Shown piece after piece: positions 13,392 to 24,189 of a DNA stretch of 64,000 nt (position 1 is the stretch's first letter; the number at the start of each line of letters is the position of its first letter). The notes beneath the pieces were generated by a model, which made no database searches, had not been told where the DNA came from, and was given only the letters and a program-made list of their open reading frames with translations. The position numbers and the translations under genes are program-made. Source of the stretch: Agarophyton chilense. Its lineage: Eukaryota; Rhodophyta; Florideophyceae; Gracilariales; Gracilariaceae. The stretch is taken from assembly GCA_030374765.1 (NCBI GenBank), contig JARGXX010000027.1:248001-312000 (forward strand), read 5' to 3'.

Positions 13392-15218
13392 ATGGGGGAC
13401 GCAAGAAGCGTTTATACGCACTCGGACCGGTGTTCCGGGTACTCATCTTCATCAAGAAGTCCTCGCCGCCCGACCAACTCTTACAGTTCTCAACAGCATT
13501 CTGTTCCTCACCGCTCTTCAGCTCGATCTCTCGCGATGAATCCGAACACCGGGTCCAACCCGTTTCAGCCCTCCTCTGAGAATGTGCCTTCTGAGGCTTC
13601 GTCCAACACTGCTGGTTGTGCATCGCATCCTACTGCTCAACTCCGTCCATTTCGTTCGTTCCCCACACCGTGCACCGGATTCCGGTCGGTACCGTTACCT
13701 CAGCCAACCGTGGCTCCGATGCCGAATGCGGCTTACGTCGCCTCTGCGGGTGTGATTCGAGCTCCTTCTCGTCGTGCTCAGCGGAGCTACCCGCACCCTG
13801 CAGATTTCTATGGACGAGATCCTCTAGACAACGTTGAACTTTTCGGGCAATCGCCCTGGTTTGATCTAATTGCTATCCGCAATGACGCGTTGATACAACA
13901 GTATGTACACGGTGGGTACTTCCCTGACGGTATTCCGGAGCACGCGATTTATAGCGACGACAGGGCGAGCCATATTGCTTTGCCAGACAACGCGATTGCG
14001 CGATATTCAACGGAAACCTTGTCCGAAGCCCGTACGCGGTTCACCAAGCTGATTTCCCAGCGTCTTCACCGATTCATCACTACGGTTTTCCTCCCGCAGG
14101 ACTGGGAACTAGATACTTGGAAAGCCCGTACCAACGGTGAAGGTTACTCGTATATCCAGACACTCGTTGAAGTCGATGTTAGTGGTTGGCGCGGTGTGCG
14201 CGGTGTGCGTGATGCAGCTCTGTGCTTTCAGCAACCTCTTCTCCGTGCGGAGTTCCGCTTCCTTCGAAAGCGTGACATTCCCTATTGGGATGATCTTCGT
14301 TGGGAACGTCGTACTCGATCACGTTTGGGCTATTTGGTGCCGTATTAATTGATCGAGATTGACCGCATCCAGCGAAGCGCGCGCTTCGGGCGCTACATCT
14401 GTATTCCGGGGCATTGGGCGGCGATCGAGAGTCCTCGTGGTTGCCCTGTGGAGCTCCCACCGGCGATGTCCTACATCGGGTCCGCGTTTGTTAACGACCC
14501 GTTCTCGGGATATTGAACAGTGATTTATACCAAGTTTATCGCCAAGATGGCCGTCTTCCTCCTGTGGGATGCTTATGATACCTTTAAAGTTTGGTACATG
14601 TCGCCTACAGCGCGAAAGTATGCGAGAGAACTCGATCTTTCCCTTGTCCCGGGATCCCGTGCGAATCATGCGGACTTTCTCCATCTTGTGGATTTGATCG
14701 ACTGTGTCGATTGGTCTGGAGTGCCAGCAGATCAATCCGCTCGCGGAACCCGTGCAAGACACCACGACCATTCTCCTGGAAGAACAGCATGTGCTGGAGA
14801 TTTCGTTTGGTACGACCCCCGGACGCGCCAGTTGATCACCTCCGAGAAGTCTCGCTTTCTTCGGGAGAGCCCGCGTGACATGGCACCGAACCAGCTTACT
14901 GGATACGTGTACGATGTTACTCCATCCGAGAACGGAGAGGAACCGTATGAGGAAGCGCCGGGAGCTGAGGCTGAACTCGGTTACGAGGACGAGCCAGAGC
15001 TGGCAGGCGTAGCGACTTCCGTCGATCAATCCGCAGCGGCGGGAGTTGCTCAAGAGTACCTTCATGGGTTTACCCAACAACTGAGTGCAGTTCCGGTCGA
15101 AGATCCAGGATTGGATCCGCTGAGGCAGTTACTCTTAGACGCGGGCTTTCCCTTGGACCAAGTTGAGGGTGATCGCGCACAGCTTCTTGCGAACCTGCGT
15201 GCTCGCACGTCTCTTTGA
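13392..15218 (+). mobile_element. Antisense coding block of element B
   Basis: This plus-strand block lies in an element that is otherwise read on the minus strand. It starts about 25 bp inside the 3' LTR and faces the chromodomain end of pol. It is broken. It is the diverged counterpart of the family A antisense blocks: they share an (A/S)PWF motif, LLRAEFRFLR versus ILRAEFRHLRR, and RTRSRLGYLVPY versus RGRSRFGFLVPY. A Trp/Tyr-rich middle and an acidic C-terminal third are also common to both. The N-terminal part is Ser/Pro-rich. No known domain is recognised. Confidence 0.65.
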
Positions 15219-15330
15219 TGATCCTAGAAAAGATTCCTAGTCAACACCCTTGCGGTGGTATCTTGATACCAATAAAACTCCGGTGACTTCGTGTCTTCAC
15301 GTTCCCTTCTTATCTTCTAGTCTTCATCTC

Positions 15331-15432
15331 TTCTCGCTTCTAGAGTTCTTAACTTCTTCTTCTCGCTTCCGAGTTTCATAATTCCCTTCTCGCTTCTCGA
15401 GTTCTTCAATACTTCTTCTCGCTTCTCGAGTT
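15331..15432. repeat. Tandem repeat of about 29 bp at the junction of sense pol and antisense block in element B
   Basis: The core TTCTCGCTTCTCGAGTT recurs at about 15331, 15360, 15388 and 15416, with a further diverged copy near 15507. On the element's own sense strand the repeat is purine-rich. It lies between the converging 3' ends of pol (about 15547) and the antisense block (15218). Confidence 0.7.
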
Positions 15433-15546
15433 TGTCCTAGGTGATAAACAGTAAACGTCTTTTGCTTGCGTGTCTTCACGTTTCCTCTGCATGATTTCTT
15501 GTTTTCTTCTCGCCTTTCGAGTTTTTACTACCTTTGTAGCCCATAC

Positions 15547-17320
15547 TTAGAAATGGGATGTGCCCATGAGCCCGACTATCGAGGAGTCGATCTCCCTTGG
15601 GAGTGGTAATCGCATGCGTACATGATATCGCACAAGTTGCGAACGGGGAATATGAGCTATAAGTTCCCACGTATCCGCTTTCGGAGAAAAACCGTACCAA
15701 CGGACTGGATACAGTAATTCTCTAGTATCCTCATGCTCGCCATGTTCACATATGCGATCCATAACATATTCTTGGGCGTTTCCCGATGCTTTCGCTGTTG
15801 GCGCGAGACTCCTGTTAACAGGTTTGAAATGCCTTCGGGATGAGCCAAGCGTCTCTGGGTTAGCAGTCTCAGTGTCGTCAAGCGTTTGCTCGTCGACTAA
15901 CTGTCGTTCTGCCCGCAGGGGCAGTGTACTCATTCCTTGAGGACCTTTCTCAGATAAAGAACTATCCTGTTTTCCAGGTTCCATAGAAGCGTACTTCTTG
16001 CTACTTCTCAATTCCATTCGTGGATGAACTTCCTTCGGTTCATCCGTTTCTGACCGCTGTTCGGTGGACGATGGTGCTTGCACCACGACAGGAGGCGGTA
16101 ACTCTTCTTCGTCCTGCCCACGAGGGATGGGAGCCGATATCGGCGGAACGGCGAGTGGCGCTTCACCTGACGGTTCAGCCTGAAGCGGCAACGGCGCGTT
16201 TTCGCGTGCACTCGTTTCCAAGCCCTTGGGGGCAAATTCCAAAACTTCTTTCCTGCTTTCAGGTTCCATTTCTGCAATTACGGGTGTGCGCGTGCCACGA
16301 AGCACATCCCGATAACTCGGAAGCTGACCGTTATTGGCGTACGCAACCACCGGCGGTGGGAGATCAGGAGCTTTCTCCTCCACTCGAGCCATTGGTGGCG
16401 GTTTACTCTCCCCAGAGTCACTTGGGCTTTTGCCTTGACGTCCGGTCGCACTTGCCTCCTTAGTTCTACCAGATACCTGGACTTCTACCTGCGTATTGTA
16501 CGCGTAGCACAGAGTATCTGTAAACATGTCCCTTTTTTTTGGGGTGGTCCGCGATGTAGTGTCGTAATGCTGCTATCAGCGTGCGGTTCAAACGCTCCAC
16601 CTGACCGTTGCATTGCGGATGATAGGTCGTGGTAAACACGTTTCGAATGCCCATAATGCGGCAACCATTCTGAAAGAACTTCGCACCGAATTGCTTCCCA
16701 TTATCTGATAACAGAACTTCTGGTGGTCCGTATATAAATACCCAGTGTTTGATAAACGCCTGTGCGATTACGGCTGCGGTTATCCGCTTCAGCGGCACAG
16801 TCCGCAATAGCTTCGAGAAGCGGTCGGTGATTACCAATAGGTAGCTATAACCTCGCCTTGAGCGAATCAATTCCACTAGGATGTCGATACTGACGTATTG
16901 CAAAGCCGCTTTCGCCTGGAATAACGTTATCGGTTTTCGCTTCCTGTAAAGCTTCACGCGATTCTTCGCACATGTTTTACACAACCTCACTGTAGCATGG
17001 CAGTCCATTGCCAAAGTAGGCCAGTAAAAATCTCTTCTTAGAGTCATGAACAACTTCGTTCCTCCTGGATGACCAGACAACCTGCTGTAGTGTGCCAGAT
17101 GGAGTACTCGACTCTTCAAGACGTGTGGAATCACGATTTGATCATGCTTTTTGACATGTCTTAACAGTATTCCTCGTGAATCGAGTGAAAAGGGGAGCTC
17201 CTCCCCCCCGTTAAGACGAGAGCGTATCGACGCACAAAAAGTATCGGCGTGTTGCTCATTGAGGAGCTCAGTGCACGAGATTCGCTCGAGTTGAACTGAA
17301 GGGTCAGTGTCTGCTAATGC
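15547..17320 (-). mobile_element. Integrase and chromodomain region of element B
   Basis: The integrase has the HHCC zinc region (about 17.0-17.1 kb) and the DDE core, including LLSDNGKQFG and CNGQVERLNR. A Pro/Glu/Ser-rich linker follows, then a chromodomain with YPVRWYGF and DTWELI at about 15.62-15.75 kb. The arrangement matches family A, though the linker is diverged and shorter. The region is broken and given as an approximate span. Confidence 0.85.
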
Positions 17321-19770
17321 AAGGGACGGGTCTGCATCCGAATAATCATCAAGTGTCTCTTGTTCCTCTTCTTCAAAAGATGGTGAATGGGTCTCCATGT
17401 AGAAGCAAGGTATCTGTTCATCGATTTCGCCATGGGTTTCGCCCAGTGTTTTGAGTCGTAAAACGTTCTCCTTGGAGATACGGTCGCAATGTGGTTAGAG
17501 CCCAAACGACTGCAAGTAATTCCTTTTTTGAAACTGAATACTTCTTCTCAGCTGCGTTCAGCGATCTTGACCAGTAACCAATGGGTTTGAGTTCACCATC
17601 AGGATGTGTTTGAAAAAGGGCACACCCTACTTGGTACTCGCTAGAGTAGGTATCCACTGAGTATGGAAGGTTGGGGATGGGCAGCGCCAAGGTTGGGGAT
17701 GGGCAGCGCCAAGATTGGGGCTGTAATAATCTTTGTCTTCAGCGTGTCGAACGCTTCTGCTTCAGCTTGTCTGAATTGTTCCAGCTGTACTGGTTGTCCT
17801 TTACGCAGCTTTGCGTTGAGCGGTGCCGCTATATGCGAGTATCGCGGCACGAATCGTCGGTAAACGTTGCACAAGCCGAGGAAAGAACGCACTTGCTTCT
17901 GTGTCGACGGAGGTTGTACTTCGCGAAGAGCCGCTGTTTGTGCCTCTTGAATGGCAATCTGTCCCAGTTTGATCACATGTCCCAGGTACTGGACGGCGCC
18001 AGCGAACCATTCGAATTTCTTGAACTTCAAGGTGATACCTGCGCTCTGTAGTGCTTTGAGGATCTCCTCGACAGGCCGTAAATGGCTTTGCACATCCTGG
18101 GAAAAGATGATCACATCGTCCAAATAGACTAAACAAGTCTTCCACTTGTATCTTGAGAGCAAGATGTCCAGAGTACGCTGGAAAGTAGCCGGTGCATTCG
18201 TTAAGCCAAAGGGCATCCTTTTGAAGCGGTAGAGACCGGCGTGACACGCATATGCGGTTTTGTCTTGGTCTTCTCCCGGTACAGGCACCTGCCAATAGCC
18301 AGAGTTGGCGTCCAACTTGGTGAACAGGTTCGCTTCTCCTAAGCTGTAAATACATTCGTCTATTCGAGGCAACGGGTATATATCCCGAACTGTAAATTCG
18401 TTCAGTTTTCGATAATCGATACATAATCGTAAAGAACCATCAGGTTTTGGAACCAGCACCACTGGTGAGGCCCAAGCAGATTGAGCTGCTTCGATTACTC
18501 CTTCTTCCAGCATTTTGCTGATATTCTCCTCCTCGATTTGGCGAGTTCGCGGTCCCGCTCTGTAGGGTGGTTGGGAGATGGTCGTGACCCTGGGACCAAA
18601 TCAATGTGGTGTTCCGTAGCGGAGATCTCTCCTATTTTTCCACTCTACATGGATGTTTACATCTTCAGCATAGATCTGATCTTCGTTCTGTAGTGTTTCG
18701 ACACATGTGCTAAGTCTAGCTCATCGATCAGGCTCTCTGGATCCGTTGCCGTATGTAATTGATCTCCAGACGGAGTTTGCAGTTCTTCGTCTGTGTCACC
18801 GACATGGGTTAATCCCAATACTTCTGCAGTAGAAATATGAGTAGGGACCACCACTTTGGGATGAGGCAAAGCTGTTGCGACAACCTGATTCTTCGGTATC
18901 TGATAATCGTTATCGGTGAAGTTACTCATTAGTATCTAAAAGGGGCTACCAGGATCAACCTGAACAATGCCGTTAGCGACTAGCAATCCACGGGATTTGT
19001 AGATCCGAGTATTTGGTTGAATTACCACGAGTCCGTGTCGTTCTGTTCTTACTTGAACCCAAGTTTGGGTTTGCGCATTCAGCATGGCACTCTTCACTAC
19101 TCGAATCCTGGGAGAGACACGTCCTCGAGATTTCCCGTATTCCATAGATGGTGGAAGTGGATGTGCTTCAGAGCAACGACGCACTTGCTTGCGAACAATT
19201 GGTACCATTGATCCATCATCTAGTTCCACTAGTTTTCTTCACGGGCGAATGGCTTCGACAAATTTGTCGCAATAATCCCATCCCAGTACCACTGGTGCAG
19301 CTAACGTCTTACAGTCGATGAAGTCTACTAGGACTACAAAGCGTTCCAAACGCACCACGAGTCGAACTGTTCCCAGTGCCTTCACAGCATTTTTGTTCGC
19401 ATCCCGGATGTCCGGTAAAGGACCGTATCGAATACGTTCTAAGTCAGCAGGAGGGAGCTCCGAATCCCGTATAAAGTTCGAACCAGCACCTGTGTCCAGG
19501 ATAGTCAATCGACGCGATAACAGATTCCTGTCAGAGCCGATGTCGGCATAGACCTTATAGTTTGTTTTAGACATTACTATGAGGTAACTTTCCTGTTTTG
19601 ACGGACAAGTGTAACGTCTCCAAGGACGATGTAACTCACAGTCAAACTGTACTCGCTTTCCGTCCGGCGGATTGATTCCGTACGGCGGAAATTTGGGAGG
19701 TCTCAAGAGAATCTTGGGCTTCCAAGCGCGGGAGCAGGGAGGCGAGCTCTCCCTGGTCAGCACTACGGAA
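17320..19770 (-). mobile_element. pol: Protease, reverse transcriptase and RNase H region of element B
   Basis: The aspartic protease carries LDTGAGSNF (about 19.5 kb). The reverse transcriptase carries YLDDVIIFS (about 18.1 kb) and typical Ty3 motifs such as RLCIDYRKLNE and RMPFGLTNAP. RNase H lies at about 17.45-17.65 kb. A short tandem duplication of about 21 bp is visible near 17673-17713 in the connection to RNase H. The region is broken in several places. Confidence 0.85.
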
Positions 19771-19799
19771 TCGGCTAGTGACGACCCCCTAGGGGCTCC

Positions 19800-22042
19800 C
19801 TCACTTAGTTTTCCGGTTGCACCGGCTGCTTCGCCTCAAAGGCGCCTCTTCCTACCGGGGTTCCGGGTTGTAACAATTCAGCATTATGAGCAACCGGCTT
19901 GTCCGTCCGGCACATTGATGTCTGAGAAAACCAACTTTTGACTTTCCAATACATGCCCGCCGGTACGCGGCTCCTTTCCTCTTCTGAAAGTGCTTCGTAA
20001 TTCGTCATGATTCGATTCAGATCCTTTGCAGGAAGCGTGCATTCTGCACTCAAATGGTGTTTTCCATAACATGAATAACATATCAAACCGTCACGACTGT
20101 TGGTCAACATAGGTTATGAACGGTATGCCGTGCGAGTATCCACCCATCCGGGTTTCCGGTTCTTAAAACCTCCTTGTGGTGGCACTGTGTAGGGACGGTA
20201 CATAGGGCGACGGCCCTCCATAACCATTAGGGCTTCCTCGTCCTGAGACTCCGAGTGTGGGAGATTTACTGTAGGTACAGATGAGTCCATATATTCCATT
20301 AAATGGACCGCCTCCTCATGCGAGTCACTCCCTTTGGGTGCCAACGACGAATCTCGTGAGTCCACTGGAGATTCCAGATGTAGCACTTTGCTGCGCTGAT
20401 TAACTCTGGCGGAGATCTTCTCCTTACCCATTGAGGTTCCAAAAGCCACTGAACGACGGGGGCTACCACGCGCTCTGGCGGCGTACCCTTCAGCTTTCGC
20501 AAACTGAACTAACTCCAAAAAGGAGACTCTTCCATGCTTCTCTCGATATTGAGCTACCAACGACTTGATTCTCGGGTCCAGCCCGTCGATGTACAAGGTA
20601 ATCTTGTCCTCCGTCGAGTGGACGTTTCCACAGCGGACTGAAGCTTTGTTAAGCCTTGAGCTGTACTGAGCTTCGCCCTCCTCATGCTTTTGGGTCAAAT
20701 CCCTTAGGTCTAGGATCGCCTGACGTATCGCGTTTGAAGTCGTGTAACTGCGTAGCAAATACTGCACCGCCTGTGGCCATGAGGTAACGCCGTCTTCATC
20801 GGCTGTCAATGATCCGCATACGGAACGATATTGCTCTAAAGCAAAACCCTTCAGGAAGTGTGGTAAAGACACAAATGCCTGTGGCTCACTCATCTATAGA
20901 GTGTCTGCTTCGGCAACGAATCGAGTGAGAAACTCGATAACGAGAATGGGGGTTTTCTCATCAAATGTTAAATCATTAAGGCCGATCTTCAATCGTTTGA
21001 TGTGATCCCTCACCTTCGCGGTTTCGCGTCCTGAGCGCTTCTTGCTCTTCACCTTCAGACGGTAGTACCTGTAATTCAGGACCTTCCGATAAAGCGGATT
21101 CGTGCACGGGAGCCCCTTCAATCCTCTATAAGGTGAGCCTTTTTTTCTCATTAACCACGAAGACGTGTTCTTCTTCCGAGATCGGGCCCTTCGATGACCA
21201 TCATCACTGCCATCGTCATCTGACGTATCTGAATCATCAGAATCATCAGTACTGGAACTGAAATCCTCCGTACTTGACGATTCATCACTCAAATCACGTG
21301 CGGACTTCCGCTTCTTACGTCGTGAATTCGACTTCTTCGAACGAGCTTCCTTCAAAGGAGCTCCTTCCTCTTTAGGCACGACTGGTTTAGCAGCAGTCTG
21401 CGCATGAACTGCCGCCTCCAGGCGTTCTAAAAGAGGGTTAACTCGAGTGAGGACTTCCTCTACATCCAGGGTTAACCCGGGTAGCGCATCGGGCGTATTC
21501 CCGTACCTCTCCAGTACATGGTTCAAATCCTCACGTAGTGTTTTCACTGATGCAGAGATGTGCTTCCCATCGTCTTGACGAACGAGTGCTTGATGCGCAC
21601 TGCGTAATTGTTCGACATCAGCGATAAGAGCAGTGATCTGCGATTCCAACGCAACCATGCGCACTCGCGAAACGCTAGACTCAGACTTGAGACGACGCAC
21701 TTCCCTGCGCAAATCATCCTCTTCTTGAGGTCCGATGACCTCAGGGTCAACTACGGCTTCTGTGGTGGGCGTGACTGCCGCTGCCACAGGGACCAGTACA
21801 TCCGAGAGATCTCGTTCGTCATTCACCGAGCGTGAGCGCGACATCGCTTGACGATACAGCCGCTCTCCGGCTTCAACAGATGAGGCGAGCCTCAGTTTCG
21901 GGGGTGGTCCCGCAGGACCGGGGCGACCAGTACTCGAATGGCTTCGGGTCTTCGGCATCCTAGACCAAACCTTAGTCCAGGTGCGAACCAAATGGTGTCT
22001 TCGACTTCTCGACCACGTGTTCAACCACGATGAATTCCGCAA
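19800..22042 (-). mobile_element. gag: gag region of element B
   Basis: The N-terminal half is predicted coiled coil, then a Lys/Ser/Asp-rich stretch, the gag core, and a C-x2-C-x4-H-x4-C zinc knuckle (CYSCYGKHHLSAEC) near 20.06 kb. This is the same layout as the gag of family A. The region shows damage. Confidence 0.8.
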
Positions 22043-22173
22043 TTGCCGGAGGTGGTTTGATAAACAATAACTGTAGTGATTCCACTTCTTCGAAGTATCG
22101 ATATCGATTCCACGTTCCAGGAACGAATTGTTCAGTGCAGCTGACCACAGTGGTTCTAAGCCGCGAGACCGCT

Positions 22174-22840
22174 TGTAGTATCCGCTCTAACGGAGAGAGC
22201 AGACACCTGCGACAGCGTTCGGACTGCCGATGGGTCGCTTTCGGCGAAGTAAAAGGGGTGGTAGAGCTACAACACCAGCGAGCTGGAAGTGGGGTCTAAG
22301 GCCACTACTCGCCAGCGAGGGTGAACAGTGCAACTGTAAAACGTTGATGGAACGTAGGTACGAGACGGCTCGTGAAGTGGTTAGGGGTTGACTATCTATT
22401 ATAGCTCGTCCGGATCTCCGGTTAAGGAATCCTAAGCGAGGAACAGAATAGTCATGATGCCCATGTTGTCTCCTTTACTTGGAGTCGGCGCTCACCTCTG
22501 GTACACTACATACTGTGTGCCAAGGTGAGTGCCCAAATAAATATATAAATAATACCCAGTGGTCAGCCACTTAGCCAAACCACTGTATGGGTATGGTCCC
22601 TAATGGACGTCTAGCTACAAAGGGTAATAAAACCAGCCACGTGGATCGCCACGACATGCGCCGTTGCAAGCCACTCCACTCGTGATACCACGTGTCCCAA
22701 CACTGTACCCTGCCTCCTGGCATCCTACGCAGTGTGCCGTTTCATGTCACAAGTTTGATGACATCACTCACTTATGAGTTCCAACCGCGACTTTGCGAAA
22801 AATCATCCTATCGGATTCCCCGACATAGTAGAATACTACA
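22174..22840 (-). repeat. Element B 5' LTR
   Basis: This 667-bp LTR has the same ends as 12701-13367. Just inside it on the minus strand is a sequence resembling the primer binding site of family A (GGTCTCGCGGCTTAGAAC compared with GGTGTCCCGCCTTAGAAG). Confidence 0.9.
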
Positions 22841-23301
22841 GGAACCACGGAGCTCCCGGGAGAATCGCCGCATGTTGACCCGGGTTTAACCCAACAAGTT
22901 CGTCGTAGCTCGGCCAGGTGTCCTCCGCAGGAGTGATGTGGCTTGAAACTTCAACGGGACGCCGGGATCGGCTAGGTGCGGTTGACGAGGCACTCCCCGC
23001 GGAAGGGGAGCCGAATGGAAACCGGAGAAGTATCCACCGCGGGGATTGTTACCACCGTTCATCGGGAGTACTGTTCGCCGAGGTATCGGAATGTGGTCGC
23101 TAGAAGTTGGCGTACGATGCGGAAGAGCGCTCGAAGTTCGAAGAGTGGTTACCGCGTTGGTGCGTTTGTCGTTCGGTCGTGCTGCTCTGCCTTCGACAGT
23201 CGAGTGGTCGCCGGACGCGTTACGCGGCTCGCTCTTATGCCGGTTGGACCGTTGCCTCCCCGCCATATCGACGGCGTGTTCGTCACCTAAGGAGGGGGAT
23301 A

Positions 23302-24189
23302 TGAAGGACAATGCCCTTCAAGGGGGTTTCTTCCCAGGACTTAAAAGTTTCGCTCGCTTGAGGAATAGCTTGGGCTATGACAAGCTATACCGCTATTGCG
23401 TGCTGACGGCCGGTTAGGACCAGAAGTGCACACTGGTGGAACACGTGGACTGCACGGATGCCGACGCTCTAGTGCGAGGCGTGCCACACGTGGCCCGGAC
23501 TGTACCCCATGGTTAGTATTATTTAGTAATTTTTAGTATTTATTTAGCTACGCTATCGCTATTTAGTGTCTATTTTTCAGGCGCCCGCCCACTGTCAGGG
23601 GCCGCGCGCCACACTACTTAGGAGGTTGAGCATTGCTCCCCAGTAAACACCCTCTCGGGAGATACCAAGGAGGGAGTCATGGCTCTGAACTTTTCGCCTT
23701 CGACGGGTCCTAACCGCATACTGCGTGAGCGCCCGTCGCACGTTAGTTCATCCACCTTACTGTCGACCAGAGTGCTACCACCACCGTGGGTTCACATTTC
23801 ATCGCCGACACTTGTCGTAGTCTCGCCCCTGTATAGGGTTTCGCCCCCGTTTTCCTCTTGTTCTCCTTTTTGGCTCTCGTGAGTGGCCGCCTCACTCACC
23901 TCGCTCGTCCACCTCATACGAGTGTTTCCTCGCTCCTTTTCAGACAATCGCCGTGGTACCGCTCCGCCTAGGATTGGTCACACCCCGGACTGTGCCGTGC
24001 TCACCTAAACACTCTAGGTATATCCCGCCGGATTGGCCTCGGTCTTACACCCGACTCCGTCGTGCCTTTCCAGAGTGGCTCTGTTCCTGTGCTCCGCTGG
24101 GACGCGTCTCCACCGCCTGAGGCGTGTCTCTCAAGAGAGGAAGATCCCGAACATCTTCGTGGTGTCTCCGCTCCAAGCGTTGTCCTACA
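23302..24189 (+). repeat. Family A closing (3') LTR
   Basis: This 888-bp LTR starts TGAAGG after a polypurine tract and ends CCTACA. It is directly followed by sequence of element C. It differs from the LTR at 2915 at about 18 sites by eye. Confidence 0.9.

Larger units (their letters stand above)
12696..22845 (-). mobile_element. Element B: Ty3/gypsy chromovirus inserted into family A, with target duplication
   Basis: This LTR retrotransposon of about 10.1 kb lies in minus orientation with LTRs at 12701-13367 (3') and 22174-22840 (5'). It is flanked by AGAAC (12696-12700) and GGAAC (22841-22845), a 5-bp duplication with one mismatch. The uninterrupted site can be read in the other family A copy at about 2453. 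Both LTRs are 667 bp and differ at about 15 positions by eye (about 2.2 percent). From its 5' end it contains gag, protease, reverse transcriptase, RNase H, integrase and chromodomain, then an antisense block. It is full length in parts but its coding regions are broken in roughly half a dozen or more places. Confidence 0.9.
1..24189 (+). mobile_element. Family A Ty3/gypsy chromovirus, tandem array (interrupted by element B)
   Basis: This is an LTR retrotransposon of the chromodomain class, laid out as partial internal region (1-2914), LTR (2915-3802), second internal region (3803-12700 plus 22841-23301) and LTR (23302-24189). The first LTR has a polypurine tract on its left and a primer binding site on its right, so it is shared by two consecutive copies. 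The first copy is cut by the window edge. The two LTRs are both 888 bp and differ at about 18 positions by eye (about 2 percent), so the array is fairly young. Positions 1-2460 repeat 10225-12690 almost exactly. The coding regions are broken in a few places. Element B (12701-22840) splits the second copy, and the whole array lies inside element C. Confidence 0.9.

Noticed and set aside
15331-15535. Repeats in element B considered as a CRISPR array
   Set aside because: Units follow each other without unique spacers of constant length, in a eukaryotic retroelement.
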